This document shows positions 41,701-49,006 of a stretch of DNA of 64,000 nucleotides, piece by piece. The position numbers and the translations under genes are program-made. Every line of letters starts with the position of its first letter. The first letter of the stretch is position 1. Below the pieces are notes generated by a model, which had not been told where the DNA came from, made no database searches, and saw only the letters and a program-made list of their open reading frames with translations. Source of the stretch: Mesaphorura yosii (taxonomy: Eukaryota > Arthropoda > Collembola > Poduromorpha > Tullbergiidae); the NCBI GenBank assembly GCA_009869945.1, contig WIXG01000031.1, forward strand, positions 304,602-368,601. Reading direction: 5' to 3'.

Positions 41701-42692
41701 CAATCGAGAATTATTGCTACTGCTTTATCAATACAAGGCTGATCTCACTGGATGAATTTGAAGAAAGCAGAAACTTAACACTGCACATGTGCTTGACCAC
41801 TCTTGTAATTGTAATCTGTGATAATGCATTTCGCATGCAGTGCAGTGCAACAATGTAATGTAATCGTGCTTCCTTCCTTTGTTGTTGCATTGAGTCATAA
41901 TTCTGTATGCAGCTTTTCTTCTCAACTCGGTCGAGATGCTCACACGTTACGTGCGTTTTTCATTAGAATAGAGAGTTTGCACGCAGGAGGACAAGAAGTC
42001 ATTTATAATAACTCTATAAATTGTTGATTCATTTACGACGTACGTGCTCACTCGTAATTCGTATTTCGTGCACACACCGACGACCAAGTGGACGGGCGGA
42101 CACTGCAGTGGCAACGATTCTAGTTCTTGAAAGAAATTAAGAAAAGTTTTGCCAAGAAAAGTCAAGAATCTCTCATCGTGCAAAAAACACGAGTACGAAA
42201 ACCTGATACCGTAATCTCCTTCCACTGTATTTGCCTACCTTATTTAAACTTTCAATTTCTTTAGTATTATTGTGTGAATAAGTGATGAACCTGCAAATCT
42301 GTATCATTATTGATAAACTGGTTTTCTTTTCCCCACACCACCACCATAACCACACAGCATAAACCGCACCACGCACAACTTTGTTATTGTTGCTAATTCA
42401 GTAGAGCAGGAGTGTCAATTCATAATTTATGCAGCAGTCATAATTTTCTTTCTGTTCGTAGGGCGAAAATAATTCAGTTCAGTAATCAGCGTGTGGGGAG
42501 GTGCAACTATGCAAGCAGAGTAATGGTTGTCTAACGTGAGTAAAAGCCTGCCATTTAGTGATTTAGTGTGTAAAGCAGCTCCGTAGAAATTGTTTTGATT
42601 TGTGATACAGTTCGGTTTCAAGAATTAATTCGCGGAATTCTTTTCTAAAAGTTTTTCGGACTTCTGAACTTGGATAAAATACTGGAACCACA
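32719..42692. other. 10 kb intergenic region between the SAM gene and the secreted-protein pair
   Basis: No gene is supported. The right-strand and left-strand open frames are short with random-looking composition. Upstream exons or promoter of the SAM gene probably lie near 32.8-33.8 kb but cannot be fixed. A (CAGG)4 run followed by TGC repeats lies at 36504-36534. Possible 5' UTR and promoter of the plus-strand gene lie just before 42693, without a clear TATA box. Confidence 0.5.
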
Positions 42693-42701
42693 ATGAAGCT
42701 G
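42693..42701 (+). CDS. secreted Tyr/Pro-rich gene exon 1 (MKL)
   Basis: ATG AAG CTG is followed directly by a GTGAGT donor, phase 0. The next exon supplies the hydrophobic core of the signal peptide, which is why this tiny exon is preferred as the start. Confidence 0.8.
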
Positions 42702-45287
42702 GTGAGTAAAAATTACGAGTCGACGCTGCTTTTATGATAGAAAGGTAGCGTTCATGTAGTAAATAGTCAGCGGTCAATATTTCTGGTCATTCACAGACTT
42801 GCGAGTTGAAACAGTGTTTTAAATTGCGGCGATGTAGATTAAAGAAGTTTTGCTAAATGAAAGTGATTGATGTTGCGTGATTACGTCTCAAGTGCGTCTT
42901 TTATGACCAATTAATAAGAGATTTACGATCATCAACTTTGCGTGAACAAATTGCTCATCACTTGACCGGCCAATCTGCGATGAGAGAACCTTTAAGAATC
43001 CATGAACAACTTTCGTTTATAAAACATAAATGCCGATCACTTTGCTAAATTCAATATTGCTAAAGTCTTAATTTGCTGTACTTTTTAATGGCGAGAAGAT
43101 GTGGGCAGGTTCAGCCTGAGATGATTAGTTTAGTGCAGTTTAAGCTGCCAAGTAATTGCTTTGAAGTATTAATGGCAATGTTAATGTAGTGTGAAGTCTC
43201 AAGTGGAGTTTAACCGCGGCTGTGCAATTATTCCCCAAATGAAATAAAAAAAAAACAAAGTAAAATTTGTCTCACGGTCTCATGCATGCACTTACAATTT
43301 ACATTTGAGAAATTGGCTTAGAAGTTGAAGTGCTCGTCCGGTTCGTCGGCAATGTCAATCACAGAGTTGAGGTTGAGATTACAAGTTGCGCTTTGCTGAA
43401 ACGTGTACTGCACTTCAACTTTCCTTTATCAACCTCGTGCAGATGCCTAAGCGTGTAGTTCAGCTGCATGCAATACAATTCGTGACTTGTCTGACTGAGT
43501 CAACGGAATAAATATTACGAAACTCTTTTGACCTTTGTTCAGGTTCTACCGATTTTATGCGTCCTCCTTGGATTCGCCGCTGCTGAACCTCCACCTCCGA
43601 GTTACATGTTCAGCAATTATGATGACACGTCGACATTCGGGTAAGAAATGACTCTGACTGTTTGTGTCATGGCCCATATGTCATTTTCATGTTGGACCTC
43701 ACCTATTGATTCGCTGACTTTAGTGCGACAGATGATGACGGAGCCGGAATAAGCGAACTTGGTCAAGAGTCGTCAGGAATCAGATTTTCTCAGAACCCAT
43801 TCGGCGGAGGCGGCGAAGGTGGATTTGGTGGTGAGAATGAAGTACAAGGATACCAAACCCAAGGGGATGATTACGGATTCGATGGCGGACCAAGCAATAC
43901 ATTTGAGGGCGGTGGAAGTGGTGTAGGCTCATACAGCCCTCCATCCGGCGACCATGATTCGTATGGACCTCCGACATTTGGTAAGACAGTAGGCAACCCC
44001 AATGGTTGGTTTAACTGCATATTTGTATTAAAATGTTTCGAAATCGATTGTAGGTGGGCCGAAGAAGAGGCCTTATGGATTTTCCATGTTTCTACCAAAA
44101 ATGCCAAAAATTCGTATCAATTTGGGAAGGCCAAAAATGCCACAAGCAAGTCCATCACATTTTACGTATCCCACTTACGCCCAGTCTGGACCACAACAAT
44201 CCAGTCCTTTTGAGGCATACTCGGGGCCTGGCTCGGAGATGAGCTCATTCGACACGTCTCCAAAGGGACCTCATGGATTAAGTTACGAGGAAGCCCCGAG
44301 TACAAGTGCGTACGGCGCACCTTCAAAAGGACCACACAGTTCGTATGAAATTCCAATAACGTATGAGAAACCTTCAAAGCCATACGGTGGACCTTCGTCG
44401 TCCAGCCAGTACGGAGGACGTCCTAAAGACATTCCCGCGTACAAGCCAGGAAACCCATACGGATCTGCGCCTTTAGGGTTGAAGCCCGGCGGATACAAAA
44501 ACACGCCATCCAGTCAGTACAGCCCCTTCTCTGGCCCAGGTGGTTTCAAGAAACCATATTCTTCGTCATACAAGCAACAAGCCCCAGATTTCGAGCGTCC
44601 TTACGAAAATCCAAAGGGCGGGCACAGTTCGCCCGCTCTATCCAATGCAGGATACGTGCGTGGACCCAGCTACACGAAATATGGACCTCCAATCAAAAGC
44701 CACACGCACACCAGCAAACCGATGCCAATGAGCACGTACGGAAGTGATTTCAGCCAGGGTTCGAGCTACGACTCGCAGCTGAAGTCGTACGGTCCACCGG
44801 CAAATGATTATCTGGATCCAGTGTCCAACTACAACGCTCCTAGCCACGGACCTTACCAAGGTGGTCGTGGTTCCAACAGTAAATTTAAATTATTATTCGG
44901 AAGCAGGCGTATTTAATACTTAAGTTTTGCTAACACATGATGCATTGATTATTCAGAGTACAACGACTTCGATGACCAAGAGAACCGGTACAAACGCCGT
45001 CCACAATCCTACGGTCGCCCACCAATGAACTCACCTCACTCATACTCGCCTAAACCACCGAGAGGAAGGGGTTATCCTTCTCCGTCTCCGTCTTCAGGAG
45101 GATACAAACCGAGTAGCCAAAGTAATAAGTTCAAGTTTTAATTACAGTGTGCAATGGCTTAATTTTTGCAACGGTAATTTCAGGTCACAGTAGCTACGAT
45201 AATTACTCAAACTTTGGAAGCAGCCCAGAACCAGAGTACTCGCCACACTCTTCCCCATATGCAGGTAGCAGCATGTTCCGCTACTAG
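42693..45287 (+). CDS. secreted Gly/Pro/Ser/Tyr-rich structural-type protein
   Basis: Six exons join in frame: 42693-42701, 43543-43640, 43724-43980, 44054-44878, 44957-45121 and 45184-45287 (1458 bases, 485 aa). Intron phases are 0, 2, 1, 1, 1. Residues 1-17 (MKLVLPILCVLLGFAAA) are a clear signal peptide with predicted cleavage before EPPPPSYMF. The mature chain has no cysteine. It begins acidic (NYDDTSTFGATDDDGAG), passes through a Gly-rich segment (FGGGGEGGFGGE), a basic patch (PKKRPYGFSMFLPKMPK), then a long low-complexity region of SYGPP, SSQYGG and KPYGG-like units, and ends SSMFRY. The first exon carries three codons and splits the signal peptide, a structure typical of arthropod cuticle-type genes. 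Extracellular matrix, cuticle, adhesive or silk-like roles fit; I recognise no named family and no chitin-binding R&R consensus. Confidence 0.85.
42702..43542. other. first intron of the Tyr/Pro-rich secreted gene
   Basis: This 841-base intron splits the signal peptide after three codons. Nothing else is recognised. Confidence 0.6.
43543..43640 (+). CDS. secreted Tyr/Pro-rich gene exon 2: signal peptide core
   Basis: The acceptor is TTTGTTCAG and the donor is TTCGG then GTAAGA, phase 0 to phase 2. It encodes VLPILCVLLGFAAA, then EPPPPSYMFSNYDD. Confidence 0.85.
43724..43980 (+). CDS. secreted Tyr/Pro-rich gene exon 3: acidic and Gly-rich
   Basis: The acceptor is GACTTTAG and the donor is TTTG then GTAAGA, phase 2 to phase 1. 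It encodes ATDDDGAGISELGQESS, a Gly-rich middle and SPPSGDHDSYGPPTF. Confidence 0.85.
44054..44878 (+). CDS. secreted Tyr/Pro-rich gene exon 4: main low-complexity region
   Basis: The acceptor is GATTGTAG and the donor is AACA then GTAAAT, phase 1 to phase 1, 825 bases. The ATG at 44086 is internal, since the frame runs back to the acceptor (GGPKKRPYGFS). If the following intron is retained the protein stops at 44916 after a KFKLLFGSRRI tail. Confidence 0.85.
44957..45121 (+). CDS. secreted Tyr/Pro-rich gene exon 5
   Basis: The acceptor is TTATTCAG and the donor is CAAA then GTAATA, phase 1 to phase 1. It encodes YNDFDDQENRYKRRPQS and a Pro/Ser-rich end with KPPRGRGYPSPSPSS. Retention of the following intron would end the protein with NKFKF and a stop at 45139-45141. 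Confidence 0.8.
45184..45287 (+). CDS. secreted Tyr/Pro-rich gene exon 6 and stop
   Basis: The acceptor is AATTTCAG; entry is in phase 1. It encodes HSSYDNYSNFGSSPEPEY and ends AGSSMFRY then TAG. Confidence 0.8.
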
Positions 45288-45498
45288 TGAGAAAATGTGT
45301 ATAATTCAATAGTATTTGCATGCTTTATGTAGAAGAAGATTTATCAGGATATTGAACGTAGCCAAACACACGTAGATCGCTCGTAGGACCCGTTTTGGTC
45401 AACCATTTGCACGTTCCTCGCTTCGCATGATTTCCTAGTTGTTTATGCTAGCTAGCACTGATTAGCAGAAAATTCCGAATTGTTTTTGTTAGCATAGT

Positions 45499-45504
45499 TT
45501 TATT
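45499..45504 (-). terminator. candidate polyadenylation signal, minus-strand gene
   Basis: TTTATT on the plus strand reads AATAAA on the minus strand, about 275 bases beyond the last stop at 45778. It is the first such hexamer downstream, and using it would overlap the plus-strand 3' UTR by about 100 bases. Confidence 0.45.
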
Positions 45505-45595
45505 TTGCATGTATTTTGTTCTTCTAAATACCAAAAATCTCATTAATGTAAAGTTTACAAATGAAATGACATTTTATACTTTTGTACGCAAAAGG

Positions 45596-45601
45596 AATAA
45601 A
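45596..45601 (+). terminator. polyadenylation signal AATAAA, plus-strand gene
   Basis: AATAAA lies about 310 bases after the TAG and is followed by a TG-rich stretch (TGTTGTGA), as expected for cleavage and polyadenylation. Confidence 0.65.
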
Positions 45602-45777
45602 TTATGCAATGTTGTGACAATTGAAAATCGACTCCGAAATACAAAAGAGTGATGAACGCAGGAATGACCAATGGCCTATTCTTTCAGACACGAAGCAATG
45701 GAGAGATCTGAACTGTATATTGCTAATGTGGCCTGGAATTTTAAGAAGTAGACGGAAACGAAACCCACACGAATGCT

Positions 45778-45800
45778 TTAGCCTTGTAGAGCATATCCGC
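45778..45800 (-). CDS. Gly-rich gene exon 9: alternative last exon
   Basis: The acceptor CGTTCCTTTCAG is strong and enters in phase 1. It encodes GGYALQG and then TAA, which fits the Gly/Tyr character of the gene. Confidence 0.6.
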
Positions 45801-47758
45801 CTGAAAGGAACGAAGCAAATTCATTGTAATCGTACTTAAATTGTAACAAAGTAGTTTGATCTCACCTCCGCCTGTACCTGCTCCGTACGATTGAGAAGGC
45901 ACACTGGCTCCTCCGCCACCACCATAACCTAAACACAAGCCACACATTTTGCTCATTTACTTATTTTGGATGGCAGAGCGAGAGCATTCATACAGACGAA
46001 AATACAACAGGCACATTTTGCTTTACATACGTGCGAGAATTCATTTCATGCTTTAGGCAAGTGCTTACATGCTACTTCAACCAAAGTGGGCAGGGACGCT
46101 GCCATAATTTCCTGAATTGTAAAAACCCAGTCTCCCTAACGCTGCTTGTGCCAGCAATAAGTTCTCATCAGTAGGATCGGGAATGGCTGGCGTGCCATTT
46201 CCAAACCCTCCCAGACCTGGAAGTGCGAGGCCAATTTCTCCAATTCCGTTGTGACTAGATTCGGATGGAATTGGCAACTGTTCTGGGAGTGGGATTGGAA
46301 TTCTGTTGGGTTTCGAGTTAAGTGGTTTTCCCGCGCCAGTTGAGTACGTGGGGTATTCGTGTTCACGGTTACGATCACGCTCGCGGTCTCGATCACGATC
46401 TCGAACTGGACCCAACGGCCTGTGATTATGATGCTGGGGTTCTGAAGAAGGTGTCGACGTCTGACTCATTTTGGATATGTGATCATCGTAGTCTTCAAAA
46501 ATCTGATAGTCTTCGTTGTCGATGACATGCAAGCCAACAGTGTCTAAAAGCGTGGCTATTGTATAAATTATTTTGATTAGCATGCAACACGCACCAGAAT
46601 TTTCAGGCTAAAGCAAAGCAAGTGTACCTAACGCAGACAATCCACCTTCATCTTTGACATTTCCATGCTTGTCATCGTTGCTGGTGCCATTTCTGATTTT
46701 GTTAAGACTAACTGCCTTTCTACTGTTGTTAGCGGGTGGTGAGTGGAATCTAGGCGGATGCGCGTATTCATCGTCGTCATCGTAGTCATGCATATGCATC
46801 GGTTCACCACGGTATTTATGGCGTCTGAGGCTGAATGAGGAGTCGGGAGAGGATGCAGAACCAGAATTTTCTGCATATTCATGCAATCGAGAGTTCATGC
46901 AAAATTTAACACATGTTGCATGCGAAAAGTGACCCACCTCCTCCTCCACCACCGCCTCCACTACTACCTCCTCCCCCATAGCCACCCCCTCCTCCGCCGC
47001 CATCACTTCCACCGCCACCGTAGCCTCCTGAAAAATTTAACTTCGGTCATAATAAAGTTCTGAACACGAATTTCACAGCTTCTATCAAGAATCACCCAAT
47101 GCCCTTTTTTATGAACTCACCTCCACCGCCACCACCCGAAGGAGCTCCGTATCCGCCGCCTGAGTCTCCACCGCCTCCACCTCCTCCGCCACTGTAGCCT
47201 CCACCTATTACCGTTAACCACATTTTACTGTTAGCCATACCTTCCTCCGTCATGATGTATAAGCCATCTAATCATTTCTATCACTATTCTCTCGATAAAA
47301 CTAATATTTGCAATGGATTGCAAGTATGCAAGTCGTAATTAGATTGCTTACCTCCTCCTCCGCCTGATGAATACCCTCCACCACCACCTCCTCCAGAGTA
47401 TCCCCCACCACCGCCGCCTCCGCCAGAATATCCACCACCTCCGACACTGTTGCCTCCACCTCCGTAACTTCCTCCTGTGCACAACGAAACCATTTCTTCG
47501 TGTGTTCGTGAAGTGTTCGTGAAGGCAGACATCACAAAACTGCACATACCTCCTCCACCGCCGCCATTGTTGCAGCCAACTCCACGTTTTACTCTCCTAA
47601 TGGCCGCTGCGTCAGCCGTTCCAGTGACGACTAGCAACGTCAACGCCAGTCCAGCAACCTAAAATATAATGACGAAGTTTGAACTCAAGACCAACAGAAC
47701 CTTTGTGTCACTGTCTACACTTATGACTTGTACTTACGATTTTGAATGACGTCCCCAT
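45778..47758 (-). CDS. secreted Gly-rich modular protein with RVKR site
   Basis: Exons run 47758-47738, 47658-47550, 47474-47352, 47204-47121, 47027-46938, 46870-46628, then either 46543-46077 (stop; 378 aa) or 45928-45866 plus 45800-45778 (stop; 251 aa). The intron after exon 1 is phase 0 and all later ones are phase 1, so exons 3-6 can be skipped or included in any mix. Residues 1-24 form a signal peptide (KIVAGLALTLLVVTG core). IRRVKR at 27-32 fits furin-type cleavage, leaving a mature start GVGCNNGGG with the only cysteine. Exons 3-5 are Gly/Tyr/Ser repeats such as GGGGYSGG; exons 6-7 are polar and charged. Signal peptide splitting by the first intron resembles arthropod cuticle genes. 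A matrix or cuticle role is likely but unproven; no named family is recognised. Confidence 0.8.
45866..45928 (-). CDS. Gly-rich gene exon 8: alternative, downstream of a stop exon
   Basis: This 63-base phase 1-1 exon has acceptor TGTGTTTAG and donor GGAG then GTGAGA. It encodes YGGGGGASVPSQSYGAGTGG. It lies after the stop of exon 7, so it can be used only when exon 7 is skipped or cut short. Confidence 0.65.
46077..46543 (-). CDS. Gly-rich gene exon 7: alternative terminal exon
   Basis: The acceptor is ACGCTTTTAG; entry is in phase 1. It encodes DTVGLHVIDNEDYQIFED, an Arg/Asp/Glu repeat (RDRDRDRERDRNRE), a Pro-rich PIPLPEQLPIP and a hydrophobic end LAQAALGRLGF, stopping after PAHFG with TGA. 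A GT at the stop (TTTG then GTTGAA) matches the phase-1 pattern of the other exons but is a poor donor. Confidence 0.7.
46628..46870 (-). CDS. Gly-rich gene exon 6: polar, His/Asp-rich
   Basis: This phase 1-1 exon has acceptor ATATGCAG and a weaker donor TTAG then GTACAC. It encodes NSGSASSPDSSFSLRRH, MHMHDYDDDDEYAHPPRF and a basic/polar tail. The His/Asp cluster could bind metal ions (inference). Confidence 0.72.
   Translation of the reverse strand, partial: KILVLHPLPTPHSASDAINTVVNRCICMTTMTTMNTRIRLDSTHHPLTTVERQLVLTKSEMAPATMTSMEMSKMKVDCLR
46938..47027 (-). CDS. Gly-rich gene exon 5
   Basis: This phase 1-1 exon has acceptor TTTTTCAG and donor GGAG then GTGGGT. It encodes GYGGGGSDGG, a Gly run and GGSSGGG. 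Confidence 0.8.
47121..47204 (-). CDS. Gly-rich gene exon 4
   Basis: This phase 1-1 exon has acceptor GGTAATAG and donor GGAG then GTGAGT. It encodes a Gly run, DSGGGYGAPSGGG and related residues. Confidence 0.8.
47352..47474 (-). CDS. Gly-rich gene exon 3
   Basis: This phase 1-1 exon has acceptor GTGCACAG and donor GGAG then GTAAGC. It encodes GSYGGGGNSVGG followed by three GGYSGGGG-type units. Confidence 0.8.
47550..47658 (-). CDS. Gly-rich gene exon 2: signal core, RVKR, cysteine
   Basis: The acceptor is ATATTTTAG and the donor is GGAG then GTATGT, phase 0 to phase 1. It encodes the signal peptide core, then AAIRRVKRGVGCNNGG. Confidence 0.82.
47738..47758 (-). CDS. Gly-rich gene exon 1 (MGTSFKI)
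   Basis: This start exon has seven codons and a GTAAGTA donor, phase 0. It joins the hydrophobic VAGLALTLLVV of exon 2. Confidence 0.8.
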
Positions 47759-48901
47759 GAGATAAATTTTGTCTCAAGTATATGCAAAATTTAATAATAC
47801 TCCAGCCTGGTTGTGGCGGAGCTGAATCCACTCCTGAGTTGTCTTTGCACTTTGTTGACCAAAATTCGTAGGCTTTAAGAAGCCATAAAGTGAGTAACGA
47901 ATTTCAGCACACTTCTCAACAGATTACTGCTGATATCAAGACTGCTGCTAAATTGGATTGCGTAAACTATTTATATCTTTCCGACCCCACTCAATTCGAG
48001 CATCTTTTACTAGCACATGAATTAGTGGAGTACGGGCAGGTATCCTTAATAACATTAAGAAGCATACCTCGGCAAGGAATTGAAACTCACTGGAAACAAT
48101 AGGCGCTTTCAAATAAAAGGAATGATATTTTATTGATGTATAATAGGGCGAGTTAATCAAATGATAATGCTCACGTGCCCTGGCGGTTTCACTTTCATTT
48201 GCCGTGCACGACATGGAGAAACTTTGATCATTGGTTAGTGATTCCTGAGAACAGCAACAGCAGCGGCTTCGAGAGAATTTGACAAGAATCCCTGTGCCAC
48301 GACTCGGAACAAAAGAGATGATGAAACTTTCTCAGTTACTCGTGCGTATTGTTTTCTTGAAAGTTCATTTGTTTCCATTTTACGCACGCAAATGGCAACT
48401 GTATTGTTGACGGTTGAATCTAATACAAAGCGTGAATGAGATCTTGAACCTTGAGAATTACGCTGAACTCTCCTTTTGCCCATCCATGACCCAAAAGTGA
48501 CGGATTAATGGGTCGTAAGCACATGATCATGATTTCTACCTTTCTAATCAGCGTAGTCCATTCTTGTATAGTTCGCAGTTTGGGTCGAATTGTATAATCA
48601 ATGAAGCCATTGAATTAGTTAATTTAAAGAACAGTTTGATTTAATCACGGTAAAATCTACGGTTAAATGTCAACAATGAAAAATAGGATTATATAAGTCA
48701 AGTGATTAAAGTCGCTTCGTCAAAGACGTAGTAAACAAAAAGTATGCGTTCCATAATTAACATAATGTGTACACGTTCCTATCCTATTGACTAAAGTACA
48801 AACACGTCATTTACGATGTTCATACAGGATTCAATAATGTCATTACAATAAATAGATTGTCATAAACTATCGAACTATTTCACTAGAACGTTATCCATTT
48901 C
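47759..48901. other. gap between Gly-rich gene start and receptor stop
   Basis: It holds the receptor 3' UTR and the upstream region of the Gly-rich gene, both read on the minus strand. No gene is seen. Confidence 0.55.
48640..48645 (-). terminator. weak polyadenylation signal for the receptor (ATTAAA)
   Basis: ATTAAA on the minus strand lies about 260 bases after the receptor stop. No AATAAA on that strand occurs before it. Confidence 0.3.
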
Positions 48902-49006
48902 TTACTGGCCTTCAACAAAAAATATCTGATTTACAGAATTCTCTGGACTACTCGGCGGCGTAGGCACTTCTTCCATCGGCACGTATGCTTCCATGTCCAT
49001 GTATTC
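48902..49006 (-). CDS. FGFR: FGFR exon 14: cytoplasmic tail and stop
   Basis: The acceptor is ATTTTCAG. It encodes [23 protein letters not shown] and ends FFVEGQ then TAA. EYMDM matches the position of the vertebrate EYLDL PLC-gamma docking site. The tail is short. Confidence 0.93.
   Translation of the reverse strand, partial: EYMDMEAYVPMEEVPTPPSSPENSVNQIFFVEGQ

Larger units (their letters stand above)
45288..45777. other. shared 3' region of the convergent gene pair
   Basis: It holds the 3' UTR of the plus-strand gene and, if the polyadenylation signal at 45499-45504 is used, the 3' UTR of the minus-strand gene as well. Confidence 0.5.

Noticed and set aside
43871-44107. Minus-strand Pro/Leu-rich open frame
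   Set aside because: It is the antisense shadow of Gly/Pro-rich exons 3-4 of the plus-strand secreted gene.
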